Under the pieces are notes generated by a model. That model ran no database searches, had not been told where the DNA came from, and saw nothing but the letters and a program-made list of their open reading frames with translations. A DNA stretch of 6,896 nt from Fidelibacterota bacterium (GTDB lineage Bacteria; Fidelibacterota; UBA2242). Below, piece by piece: positions 1-5,713 of this stretch. Position 1 is the stretch's first letter. Each line of letters starts with the position of its first letter. The translations under genes and the position numbers were made by a program. The stretch lies in assembly GCA_023133185.1 (NCBI GenBank), contig JAGLWX010000274.1:1-6896 (forward strand), in the 5' to 3' direction.

Positions 1-2
1 AG

Positions 3-572
3 AATAAGAGACTTTTAAGCGAACGTGAACATGGAAAATTTAAAGACATCGGCTGGTACCAATTATATCCGAAGAATTTGGATACGTGGGAAAAACCAAA
101 AATTATGCTTCCATATATGATCACTCGATTATCTGCTTATTATGACGAAGACAATTACTATTTTGTCAATGTTACAACAGGGGGTTTTGGATTAACTATA
201 AAAATTGGATTTGGAAGCCAAAAGTATATAACCAGTTTATTGAACAGCAAACTATTAGATTGGTTTATGAAAAAAGTTAGTACAACTTTTCATGGTGGTT
301 ATTTTGCAGCTAATAAACAATTTTTAGTGCAGCTTCCCGTCCGTATAATCAATTTCGCCAACCCTGCAGACAAAACCCGACATGACCGCATTGTTGCGCT
401 GGTGGAGCAGATGCTCGACCTTCGCAAAAAACTCTCCGAAACCCGTGATCCCCGCACTCGTGAGCAGTTGCAGCGCCGGATCGACGCTACCGATGCGCAG
501 ATTGACCGGCTGGTGTATGAGTTGTACGAGTTGACGGAAGAAGAGATCAAGGTAGTAGAGGGAAAAGAATAG
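3..572 (+). CDS. Type II restriction-modification enzyme (Eco57I/TaqI-like), C-terminal part, 5' end outside window
   Basis: The frame is open from the left edge to the TAG at 570-572, so this is the last 189 codons of a longer gene; the TTG at 78 is not a credible start. The visible part reads as a TaqI-like C-terminal specificity domain: the stretch around IGWYQLYP and KPKIMLPYM, then GGFGLTI, a helix with LLNSKLLDWF, and FHGGYFAANKQFLVQLPV. A charged helical tail follows (DRIVALVEQML, then IDRLVYELYELTEEEI), typical of the end of Eco57I-family enzymes that combine N6-adenine methylation with DNA recognition and sometimes cleavage. The methyltransferase core and any nuclease domain would lie upstream and cannot be seen. 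The specificity part is AT-rich, while the tail from about position 345 is clearly GC-richer, suggesting a mosaic gene. The HEPN gene starts 36 bp downstream. The family is fairly sure; the exact subtype (IIG or separate methylase) is not. Confidence 0.85.
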   Translation, partial: NKRLLSEREHGKFKDIGWYQLYPKNLDTWEKPKIMLPYMITRLSAYYDEDNYYFVNVTTGGFGLTIKIGFGSQKYITSLLNSKLLDWFMKKVSTTFHGGYFAANKQFLVQLPVRIINFANPADKTRHDRIVALVEQMLDLRKKLSETRDPRTREQLQRRIDATDAQIDRLVYELYELTEEEIKVVEGKE

Positions 573-608
573 GATTACGAATAAAATTAACAAACTAAGT
601 AATAGATA

Positions 609-2243
609 ATGGATCAACTTTCTCAATATTTTTCTGTTGAAGATAACGAGTTAAGAAAACGTATTCTCGGTCTAATGAACAGTATAAAATTCGATGAAGC
701 CATCGAAATAATAAATAACCGATTATCGTTACTTAATAACTGTACATCAAAAGCAGATCATTTCTTGAAATCAGAATTGGCAGGTTTTCTTATTGATATA
801 GGCGATGAAGGGGGACATGAAAATGCTGCTTTAAAAGGTTTGTCAATAATTCAGGAAGAACGAGAAAACTTAAAAGGTATTGTTAGCGACGAAAGCATTG
901 AGTATAATTTGGGAAATGCGAAAAGTTCATTATTCAAAATTCAAAGAAAAAAAACCGATTTTAAAGATATTCCCCGGAATATTAAATACGCAATTGAGTC
1001 AAAAAATCATTATTGGAAATCTTATAAAATTACAGTTGACAGAAAAAAGAAATTATGGCCAGAATTAATTATTAATCTTGCCAATGCGCTAAGTTCATGT
1101 GGACGAATATCAGAATCTTTACAGTATTATGATATAGTTTTAGTAAAATTTCCAGACCACCCTATGGCAAATGCGTCTCGAGCAAAAGAATTATTGTGGT
1201 TAATAAAATTATCAGGAGTTTTCTCTATTAATCTTCTTTATCAATCAAAAGTCGGCTATGAAAAAGCGTTAATGTCAAAATATGTACCAATATGGCAAAG
1301 AGATATATGGAAAAAAGAAATAATAAAAATTGATACATTTCTTAATGAATTAGGGTTTAATGAAAAAGAAGTTCACAAGGAATTAGAGGAAACAAAAAAA
1401 GAAAATGAAACACTTTCAAATTATAGAAAATATTGTATAGATAGTCATTTAACTTTGTCGGAACATTCTTTATACTGCAATTGTAAAGGAGCACGCAGAG
1501 ACGATCTTTTAATTTGTACACCTTTTCAATCATTTGATGCTGACTTTATTCCGAGAATGGAAAAAATATTGAATCGATTAAAATCGGAACTTTCATTGGC
1601 AAGACTTCTATATTATTATTCAACAGAAAAAAATGAGAACGAATTCAATACCTTCGATTCGGAAGTTATGTTTACGGAATTATTTGATTCGGAGTATATT
1701 GGTACAAAATCAGAAATGCTCCGAACAAGTTTTAGACTTTGTTTTGGTATCCTAGATAAAATTGCTATGGGAATTTGTCTATTGTTTGACTTAGCCAATA
1801 ACAATGAGAATATTTATTTTGAGAATTTTTGGAAACCAAATAACGCTACAATTAAACAGAAAGAAAGATGGGAGAAAATTAACAGTATCTATAACATTTC
1901 CCTCGTTGCTTTATATACCCAAGCAACAGATTTAAACTCAAAAAGTGGTGAATGGAATTTCTTTAAGAAATGGCGCAATACTTTAGAGCATAATCAATTT
2001 GTTCTATTTAGTGATAAAGAGTTTGGGAATGATATCTTTAACATTTATAAAAATAATCCAGATATTGTTGGCATTGATAAAGAATATTTTATTAACAAGA
2101 CTCTTCAAATGTTACAATTAACTCGTTCTGCAATTTTTAATTTTGTGTATCTTGTAAGAAATGAAGCGCAAAAATCAAAACCGAAAGAAGAAGAAAAAAC
2201 AATCAAACACACTTTTCGTTTTAAAAATGATTATGAACTATAA
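609..2243 (+). CDS. TPR-like protein with C-terminal LA2681-like HEPN domain, putative defence ribonuclease
   Basis: This is a 544-residue protein with no signal peptide or membrane segment, so probably cytoplasmic. Residues about 1-260 are helical. A TPR-like pair lies near 155-190 (NLANALSSCGRISESLQYYD then a second helix), and a Lys/Glu-rich helix lies near 255-270. From about residue 290 the pattern matches the LA2681-like HEPN family as I know it: a helix with LKSELSLARLLYYY, then RTSFRLCFGILDKIA, and finally WRNTLEH, where R456 and H461 form the R-x4-H motif of HEPN ribonucleases. HEPN proteins of this kind usually cut RNA in toxin-antitoxin or phage-defence settings; the TPR part may sense a partner. 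No antitoxin gene is next to it. The start ATG has no clear Shine-Dalgarno sequence, which is common in FCB bacteria. The gene is very AT-rich, unlike the restriction-gene tails on both sides, which suggests acquisition. Gene reality is high; the ribonuclease role is inference. Confidence 0.85.
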   Translation: MDQLSQYFSVEDNELRKRILGLMNSIKFDEAIEIINNRLSLLNNCTSKADHFLKSELAGFLIDIGDEGGHENAALKGLSIIQEERENLKGIVSDESIEYNLGNAKSSLFKIQRKKTDFKDIPRNIKYAIESKNHYWKSYKITVDRKKKLWPELIINLANALSSCGRISESLQYYDIVLVKFPDHPMANASRAKELLWLIKLSGVFSINLLYQSKVGYEKALMSKYVPIWQRDIWKKEIIKIDTFLNELGFNEKEVHKELEETKKENETLSNYRKYCIDSHLTLSEHSLYCNCKGARRDDLLICTPFQSFDADFIPRMEKILNRLKSELSLARLLYYYSTEKNENEFNTFDSEVMFTELFDSEYIGTKSEMLRTSFRLCFGILDKIAMGICLLFDLANNNENIYFENFWKPNNATIKQKERWEKINSIYNISLVALYTQATDLNSKSGEWNFFKKWRNTLEHNQFVLFSDKEFGNDIFNIYKNNPDIVGIDKEYFINKTLQMLQLTRSAIFNFVYLVRNEAQKSKPKEEEKTIKHTFRFKNDYEL

Positions 2244-2251
2244 CCAATTTT

Positions 2252-2273
2252 CCAAGCGGACAGATACGCTTGG
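2252..2273 (+). terminator. Hairpin just after the HEPN gene, possible terminator
   Basis: A perfect 7-bp stem (CCAAGCG paired with CGCTTGG) with an 8-base loop begins 9 bases after the HEPN stop codon. No clean T-run follows, only a T-rich stretch further on, so a classical rho-independent terminator is not proven. Confidence 0.35.
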
Positions 2274-2300
2274 TCAACAATTCTCATTCTGTGTTATTTC

Positions 2301-2420
2301 CGCAGCCGGGAGCAGCTGCAGCGCCGGATTGACGCCACCGATAAACAGATCGACCGGCTGGTGTATGAATTGTACGATTTGACGGAAGAAGAGATTAGGA
2401 TTGTTGAGGAGAGCGGGTAG
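2301..2420 (+). pseudogene. Orphan 3' end of a type II restriction-modification gene (39 codons plus stop)
   Basis: From the CGC at 2301 to the TAG at 2418-2420 the sequence encodes 39 residues that align without gaps to the last 39 residues of the gene ending at 572; 31 of 39 are identical by eye. The shared core includes REQLQRRIDATD, QIDRLVYELY and LTEEEI. Most DNA differences are synonymous, so the two copies diverged as functional coding sequence rather than by a recent duplication. Upstream of 2301 the similarity stops abruptly, 57 bases after the HEPN stop, and no start codon or ribosome site is present, so this is a remnant. It shows that a second restriction-modification gene once ended here, or that the HEPN gene arrived with or replaced a segment bounded by this tail. 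The fragment is GC-richer than its surroundings. Confidence 0.85.
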
Positions 2421-2484
2421 ATTTTAGATTGCAGATTGGAGATTTTAGATTGATGATTGCAAATTTCGAATTTCAAATATCAAA
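2419..2484. repeat. A/T-rich short direct repeats (AGATTTTAGATTG, period 21)
   Basis: The 13-mer AGATTTTAGATTG occurs at 2419-2431 and again at 2440-2452, with AGATTGGAG-type partial copies between. It is followed by TTTCAAATATCAAA-type sequence at about 2471-2484. The same low-complexity words recur at 4482-4501 (reverse orientation) and 5714-5746, so this belongs to a dispersed family of degenerate spacer repeats. No coding function is seen. Confidence 0.6.
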
Positions 2485-2668
2485 CTTCACTCCGGTACTC
2501 CGGTTTCCGTTCTCCGCCATTTATTAATGAACTTTCGCAAAGATTTTCTTTTCCCTTGTGAGAGATTATTAATCCTGACAAGACGGGATACCTTTCCATT
2601 GGTTACAGAGAACTCCGAAGAATCCTGAATCTGCAAAATATATAAAACTCAATAATATTCTATAAATT

Positions 2669-2696
2669 TTGACAATGATTCAATTTTGAATAAACA
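2669..2696 (+). promoter_or_regulatory. Possible promoter: TTGACA and TAAACA
   Basis: A perfect -35-like TTGACA (2669-2674) is followed after 16 bases by TAAACA (2691-2696), which is a poor -10 match. It lies 53 bases before the start codon at 2749. FCB bacteria often use other promoter consensus sequences, so this is only a candidate. Confidence 0.3.
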
Positions 2697-2733
2697 AAGA
2701 TAGACTTTATATTTAGATTAATTGAAATTTATG

Positions 2734-2740
2734 AGGAGGT
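2734..2740 (+). promoter_or_regulatory. Strong Shine-Dalgarno site AGGAGGT
   Basis: AGGAGGT ends 8 bases before the ATG at 2749 and fixes that start. A competing ATG at 2742 is in another frame and too close to the site. This is the strongest ribosome site in the window and fits a well-translated secreted protein. Confidence 0.85.
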
Positions 2741-2748
2741 AATGAATA

Positions 2749-4278
2749 ATGAAAAGGATATCATCACTATTCACGGTTTCCGCCTTATTACTTTTTACAA
2801 TGGCTATGTTCACTCCAGCCTGGGCAAACCATATGGTAGTAGAGAATGTCTCTCTCACCGAGCAGAATGCCGCCGACAACTACACCAACATCAAGTTCGA
2901 CGTCTCGTGGGAAAACTCCTGGCGAGTATCAGAGATAAGCGGTGACGGTACTCCAACATGGGATGCCGCCTGGGTATTTGCCAAATGGAAACTGCACAGC
3001 GGCTCAACATGGGCACACTGCACACTATCCTCAACTGATGCCCACCACACCGCACCAACCGGCTCCACCATTGACGCTGCCTCTGATGGTACAGGTATTT
3101 TCATATACCGAAGTGGAGACGACTCCGGCTCAAACAACTGGGACAATGCCAGGCTCCGCTGGAACTACGGCACAGACGGCGTTGCCGACGATGCCAAAGT
3201 AGATGTTAAAGTATTTGCCATTGAAATGGTGTACATCCCTGAAGGCTCCTTTGCTCTGTATAACGGCGAAAGCGCTGATTTGACCGCTAACTTCAACAGC
3301 GCAAATACAATTATCAGTGAAAATGCCTTAGCCGAAGGAGCAATTACCTGGGACAGGACTGAAATTAATTGGTGCGGAGCACAGGACAATAAAGGAAACA
3401 CCGGCGGCTGCGCAGCACTCGGTGCAAACTATCCCAAAGGCTACAAGGCTATCTACTGTATGAAATACGAAATTTCACAAGGACAGTATGCTGACTTTCT
3501 GTCTTTACTTACCGATGATCAGGATAACAATAGATACCCAAATAGCAATGGAAGTTACCGGCACACCATATCAGGCAGCTATGGAAGCTATTCTGCATCC
3601 GTGCCAAACCGTGCCTGTAACTATTTAAAGTGGGCAGACGGGCTGGCGTATGCGGACTGGGCAGGACTTAGACCGATGACAGAACTGGAATATGAAAAGA
3701 TATGCCGGGGACCGGAAACTGCTGGGATTGAATATGCCTGGGGCAATGCAAATATTGCATCCAGTGCATACACTTTAAGTAATGATGGACATTATAATGC
3801 AACGGTCAGTAATGCCGCAACTGGATCAACCGGCAATGCCTCTTATTCTATAACCGATGGTGACATTAACGGTCCTTTACGCTGTGGTATCTTTGCCACG
3901 GGCACTTCTACCAGGGCAGAATCCGGTGCTTCTTACTACGGTGTAATGGAGATGAGCGGCAACCTCTGGGAACGCTGTATTACAGTGGCTATGTATTGTT
4001 ACGATAATACTGATTGGGACAATGCCACCGGTGCAGGTTCCTTTGACGGACAGCACGGAAATGGTTCCCTTTCCACAACTGGTTTTGCGGATGTAAGCAA
4101 TTGGCCCTCGCAAACAGCAACAAGCGGCTATACCGCTTACGGGAGTTCTTTTCACGGTGGCGATTGGCACAATTATACAACGCGCTTGCGCGTGTCGGAC
4201 CGCAGCGACGCAGCGAACCCGAACGCTGCTCGGCACCTCAATTACGGGTTCCGTCTTTCGAGGACTATTACCCCTTAG
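2749..4278 (+). CDS. Secreted protein with FGE-sulfatase/C-type-lectin domain, candidate DGR target protein
   Basis: This is a 509-residue protein. Residues 1-26 form a signal peptide (MKR, a hydrophobic core, then PAWA before NHMV). Residues about 28-155 form a beta-rich N-terminal domain (SWENSWR, DAAWVFAKWK, FIYRSGD, ARLRWNYG) often seen in front of such proteins. From about 155 it reads as an FGE-sulfatase (SUMF1-like) domain: VFAIEMVYIPEGSF, YCMKYEISQGQYADFL (236-250), LRPMTELEYEKICRG, GVMEMSGNLWERC (398-410), and a final GGDW...RVSDR...GFRLSR block. The catalytic Cys pair of true formylglycine-generating enzymes is absent from the last block, so I infer a binding rather than a catalytic role. 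This C-type-lectin fold is the usual scaffold of DGR-diversified proteins such as Treponema TvpA. A broken reverse transcriptase lies downstream on the same strand. It is probably surface-exposed or secreted; its ligand is unknown. Confidence 0.9.
   Translation: MKRISSLFTVSALLLFTMAMFTPAWANHMVVENVSLTEQNAADNYTNIKFDVSWENSWRVSEISGDGTPTWDAAWVFAKWKLHSGSTWAHCTLSSTDAHHTAPTGSTIDAASDGTGIFIYRSGDDSGSNNWDNARLRWNYGTDGVADDAKVDVKVFAIEMVYIPEGSFALYNGESADLTANFNSANTIISENALAEGAITWDRTEINWCGAQDNKGNTGGCAALGANYPKGYKAIYCMKYEISQGQYADFLSLLTDDQDNNRYPNSNGSYRHTISGSYGSYSASVPNRACNYLKWADGLAYADWAGLRPMTELEYEKICRGPETAGIEYAWGNANIASSAYTLSNDGHYNATVSNAATGSTGNASYSITDGDINGPLRCGIFATGTSTRAESGASYYGVMEMSGNLWERCITVAMYCYDNTDWDNATGAGSFDGQHGNGSLSTTGFADVSNWPSQTATSGYTAYGSSFHGGDWHNYTTRLRVSDRSDAANPNAARHLNYGFRLSRTITP
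4153..4263 (+). other. Candidate DGR variable region (VR) at the 3' end of the FGE/C-lectin gene
   Basis: The segment codes for residues H469-R505. Framework residues typical of DGR variable regions are kept (GG470-471, W473, R481-V-S, R485, P491, R495, GFRLSR 500-505). The positions between them are D, H, N, Y, R, S, A and L, encoded by GAT, CAC, AAT, TAT, CGC, AGC, GCT, CTC and TAC. These are codons reachable from AAC or AAT by changing only adenines. Of the 31 codons at 469-499, 21 end in C or T. The pattern fits adenine-directed mutagenic retrohoming, but ordinary FGE domains end in a similar block, and no template repeat is visible to prove it. The end at about 4242-4264 would hold the initiation-of-mutagenic-homing site. 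Confidence 0.6.
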
Positions 4279-4367
4279 CTCTTTTACTCTTTTACACTTT
4301 GAATTCGCACGAAAAAAGTGAAAAAATGAAATCTTTCCCAAACAGTCGCCCCGATACGCTTTACCCC

Positions 4368-4475
4368 GCCTGCCCCGTTAAATTTTCTTCTATATTAACT
4401 GGGGTTAGATTTTTTTATCCAACTGGGGTCATTCTTCACTACCTGTCCGAAATATGTCAAGCGGGCGGGGCAGGC
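4368..4475. repeat. Inverted-repeat element, 10-bp GC-rich arms 88 bases apart
   Basis: GCCTGCCCCG at 4368-4377 is perfectly inverted as CGGGGCAGGC at 4466-4475. Between the arms the direct repeat AACTGGGGT occurs at 4397-4405 and 4421-4429 (period 24). The GC-rich arms stand out against the AT-rich interior. It resembles a small non-autonomous or palindromic repeat element; no target-site duplication is evident. Confidence 0.5.
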
Positions 4476-4481
4476 AATATA

Positions 4482-4501
4482 CAATCTTCAATCTTCAATT
4501 T
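4482..4501. repeat. A/T-rich repeat words (CAATCTT tandem)
   Basis: Two tandem CAATCTT units followed by CAATTT. On the opposite strand this reads as AAATTG and AAGATTG units, related to the repeats at 2419-2452 and to those at 5714-5746. Confidence 0.45.
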
Positions 4502-4515
4502 CGGGAGAAGTTATA

Positions 4516-4797
4516 TTTGAAAAAATTAATACTATATAGAATCTGTATGAGGCAACGAGAAATGCTGTGCGTTCAAAAAGAGATAGAGAGGATATAGCAG
4601 AATTTCTATTTCATCTGGAAGAGAACATAGATATGCTTCTCCGAAATAGACTAAAGAAAGTAAAAAGTGATTATGAAAATTGTCTCATTCCAATGGAAAA
4701 GGTCACGCAATCAATTCAGTCCTCAATAGCTTTTCTTGACTTCGGAAATTCAGAAAAGGTTAAGCAAGAATTATTAAGGAATTATGTGTTATGTTAA
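4516..4797 (+). pseudogene. DGR-type reverse transcriptase relic, catalytic core deleted
   Basis: The frame from TTT at 4516 reads FEKINTI, a TAG stop (4537-4539), then NLYEATRNAVRSKRDREDIAEF and HLEENI. This matches the N-terminus of DGR reverse transcriptases as I know them (a NLYxAxRxAxxGKRxRxDV...F...NLExNL pattern); homology on both sides of the TAG makes it a nonsense mutation. After about 4633-4645 the same frame continues as RNRLKKVKSDY, IPMEKVTQSIQSSI, FGNSEKVKQELL. This matches the family's C-terminal end (RRRFRRL..QY..G.ISFEEL..S.Q.W....YGDT..LR..LL). About 250 residues between, including the catalytic YxDD and the SQ motif, are missing, so this is a non-functional internal-deletion remnant. 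A shorter ORF from GTG 4567 could still be translated. It follows the candidate target gene on the same strand, as in DGR loci. The assignment is from memory of the family and was not searched. Confidence 0.7.
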
Positions 4798-4822
4798 TGA
4801 AAGAATTAAATACTATAATGCT

Positions 4823-4890
4823 CACGAAAAGCACGAAATTGCTTTCATTTTATTCAAAAAATATTCGTGTTATTTTGTGTGTTTTGTGGG
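4823..4890. repeat. Imperfect inverted repeat of CACGAAAA-type words
   Basis: CACGAAAAGCACGAA at 4823-4837 is imperfectly inverted as TTCGTGTTATTTTGTG at 4864-4879, followed by further TTTTGTGGG. It forms a possible long weak hairpin ending about 40 bases before the next start codon. No T-run or known riboswitch is recognised. Confidence 0.4.
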
Positions 4891-4914
4891 TATAAAAAAT
4901 ATTCGATAAACAAA

Positions 4915-4922
4915 AAAAGGGG
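4915..4922 (+). promoter_or_regulatory. Shine-Dalgarno-like AAAAGGGG before the gene at 4929
   Basis: A purine run ending in GGGG lies 6 bases before the ATG at 4929 and supports that start. Confidence 0.5.
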
Positions 4923-4928
4923 TTTAAA

Positions 4929-5363
4929 ATGAGAAAAAAGATGGTGTTAGCAATCTGTTTGATTCTGCTGCCTGCTTTGTCATTTGCCGTAGATGAGATG
5001 TATCACGGCGGCAGCTATGATGGGTATGCGATGAATAATGATGTGGTTGACAGCTCTCTCCCCGTCTCCCTCACCTCATTCACCGCAACTGCCTGTGATG
5101 GTAAGGTTATATTGCATTGGATAACTGAAAGCGAGATAGAGAACCTTGGCTTTAACATCTACCGCAGCACAAATTCTAATGTTAAATTTTTAATTATTAA
5201 TGATGAATTAATTCCGGGAGCGGGGAATTCATCTCAACGGCATGAATATGAATACGTGGATAAGGGCTTGACAAACGGAGTAACATACCGGTATAAATTG
5301 GAAGATGTGGACTATAGCGGGGAACACCGAATTACACGGTCCCGTATCCGCCACACCGATTGA
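4929..5363 (+). CDS. Secreted FN3-like protein, N-terminal part of a frameshifted gene
   Basis: The 144-residue product starts with a clear signal peptide (MRKKMVLAICLILLPALSFA). A short linker with HGGSYDGYAMNN follows, then an FN3-like beta domain at about 41-134 (VSLTSFTATACDGKVILHW, LGFNIYRST, YEYVDKGLTNGVTYRYKLEDVDYSG). In related FCB proteins this domain is followed by HGPVSATP and a FlgD-like sorting tail. Here that tail is in the +1 frame and begins directly after this domain. The last 14 codons here (from about 5322) are out-of-frame filler ending in TGA at 5361-5363. Removing one G from the GGGG at 5319-5322 joins the two parts into a 241-residue protein of normal layout. The protein is probably exported and displayed or released by a type IX-like or related pathway. 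Whether the shift is real or a sequence error cannot be told from the sequence. Confidence 0.75.
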   Translation: MRKKMVLAICLILLPALSFAVDEMYHGGSYDGYAMNNDVVDSSLPVSLTSFTATACDGKVILHWITESEIENLGFNIYRSTNSNVKFLIINDELIPGAGNSSQRHEYEYVDKGLTNGVTYRYKLEDVDYSGEHRITRSRIRHTD

Positions 5364-5655
5364 AAGCGCCTTTCCTGCCGAATTCCGCTTATACCCGAAC
5401 TATCCCAATCCGTTTAATCCATTTACGACGATTTCTTATGATTTGCCTGATGATGGTTTTGTTGATCTATCTGTTTACAATATGCGAGGAGAAAAGGTAA
5501 CAACACTCATCCAAGGCAAGCAGGAAGCGGGTTCGTATCGGATGAATTGGGATGGGACAAGTCAAAGTGGCGATATGGTTGCTTCTGGGATATATTTTCT
5601 CCGGATTGCCAGCGGGAGTTATTCCAGGACGAATAAGATGATTTTTATTCGATAG
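5323..5655 (+). CDS. FlgD-like sorting/T9SS-type C-terminal tail, second part of the frameshifted gene
   Basis: From about 5323 this frame reads NTELHGPVSATPIESAFPAEF, then YPNYPNPFNPFTTISYDLP, VDLSVYNMRGEKVTTL, GSYRMNWDGTSQSGDMVASG, IYFLRIASG and KMIFIR before the TAG at 5653-5655. This is the FlgD-like immunoglobulin-fold tail found at the C-terminus of many secreted FCB proteins, used as a sorting or anchoring domain. An ATG exists in this frame at 5305, but it lies inside the FN3-like domain, has no ribosome site and is not credible as a real start. The fragment should be read as the end of the gene starting at 4929, split by one extra base in the GGGG tract at 5319-5322. Confidence 0.8.
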   Translation, partial: NTELHGPVSATPIESAFPAEFRLYPNYPNPFNPFTTISYDLPDDGFVDLSVYNMRGEKVTTLIQGKQEAGSYRMNWDGTSQSGDMVASGIYFLRIASGSYSRTNKMIFIR

Positions 5656-5662
5656 ATTATAT

Positions 5663-5705
5663 GGAGTACGCTGACTGCGTCAGTGTAACAGATAGAATAT
5701 ACTCC
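5663..5705 (+). terminator. Nested stem-loop after the FlgD-like tail, possible transcript end
   Basis: An inner hairpin pairs ACGCTGAC (5668-5675) with GTCAGTGT (5679-5686) over a 3-base loop, with one G-T pair. An outer pair GGAGTA/TACTCC (5663-5668 and 5700-5705) overlaps it by one base. It begins 7 bases after the stop. There is no T-run, so termination is only suggested. Confidence 0.35.
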
Positions 5706-5713
5706 AATTCTCC

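Larger units (their letters stand above)
2485..2748. other. Non-coding spacer upstream of the FGE/C-lectin gene
   Basis: About 260 bases with no supported gene on either strand. The first part has the short doublet CTCCGGTACTCCGGTTTCC. The last 110 bases are strongly AT-rich and are the likely promoter and 5' leader of the gene at 2749. No RNA gene or complete mobile element was recognised here. Confidence 0.5.
4279..4515. other. Non-coding spacer between the variable-region gene and the RT relic
   Basis: In a complete DGR of this orientation the template repeat would often sit here. I find no A-rich copy of 4153-4263. The spacer instead holds a doublet of CTCTTTTA just after the stop, an inverted repeat (4368-4475), a 9-base direct repeat, and A/T-rich repeat words (4482-4501). 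No gene is supported. Confidence 0.55.

Noticed and set aside
609..2243. Toxin-antitoxin pair of HEPN-MNT type
   Set aside because: No nucleotidyltransferase-like or small antitoxin gene is adjacent on either side, and the protein is much longer than HepT-type toxins.
2161..2382. 73-codon ORF spanning the HEPN gene end and the restriction-gene remnant
   Set aside because: It overlaps the HEPN 3' end in another frame and reads the remnant out of frame. It has no independent support.
2419..2484. CRISPR array
   Set aside because: The repeats are short (13 bases), A/T-rich and degenerate with a 21-base period. There are no uniform repeat-spacer units and no cas genes.
2749..4278. True formylglycine-generating (sulfatase-maturing) enzyme
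   Set aside because: The conserved C-terminal Cys pair in the GGS-type block is absent and GNVWEW is altered to GNLWER. There is no sulfatase nearby, and the protein is secreted with a different N-terminal domain.
3877..4341. 154-codon antisense ORF opposite the FGE/C-lectin gene
   Set aside because: It is antisense to a well-supported gene, Arg/Cys/Thr-rich and without a domain. It is a composition shadow.
4279..4515. Template repeat (TR) for the candidate variable region
   Set aside because: I read both strands of this spacer and the rest of the window for an A-rich copy of 4153-4263 and found none. The closest match is TCAATTTCGGG at 4496-4506 against TCAATTACGGG in the VR, which is too short to count.
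4101..4520. 139-codon ORF overlapping the end of the FGE/C-lectin gene
   Set aside because: It lies in another frame of a clear conserved domain and continues into repeat-rich spacer. It is a shadow ORF.
4567..4797. Independent small gene from GTG 4567, or a DGR accessory (Avd) protein
   Set aside because: The frame continues upstream through a TAG with matching RT sequence, and the protein aligns to both ends of an RT rather than to the four-helix Avd family.
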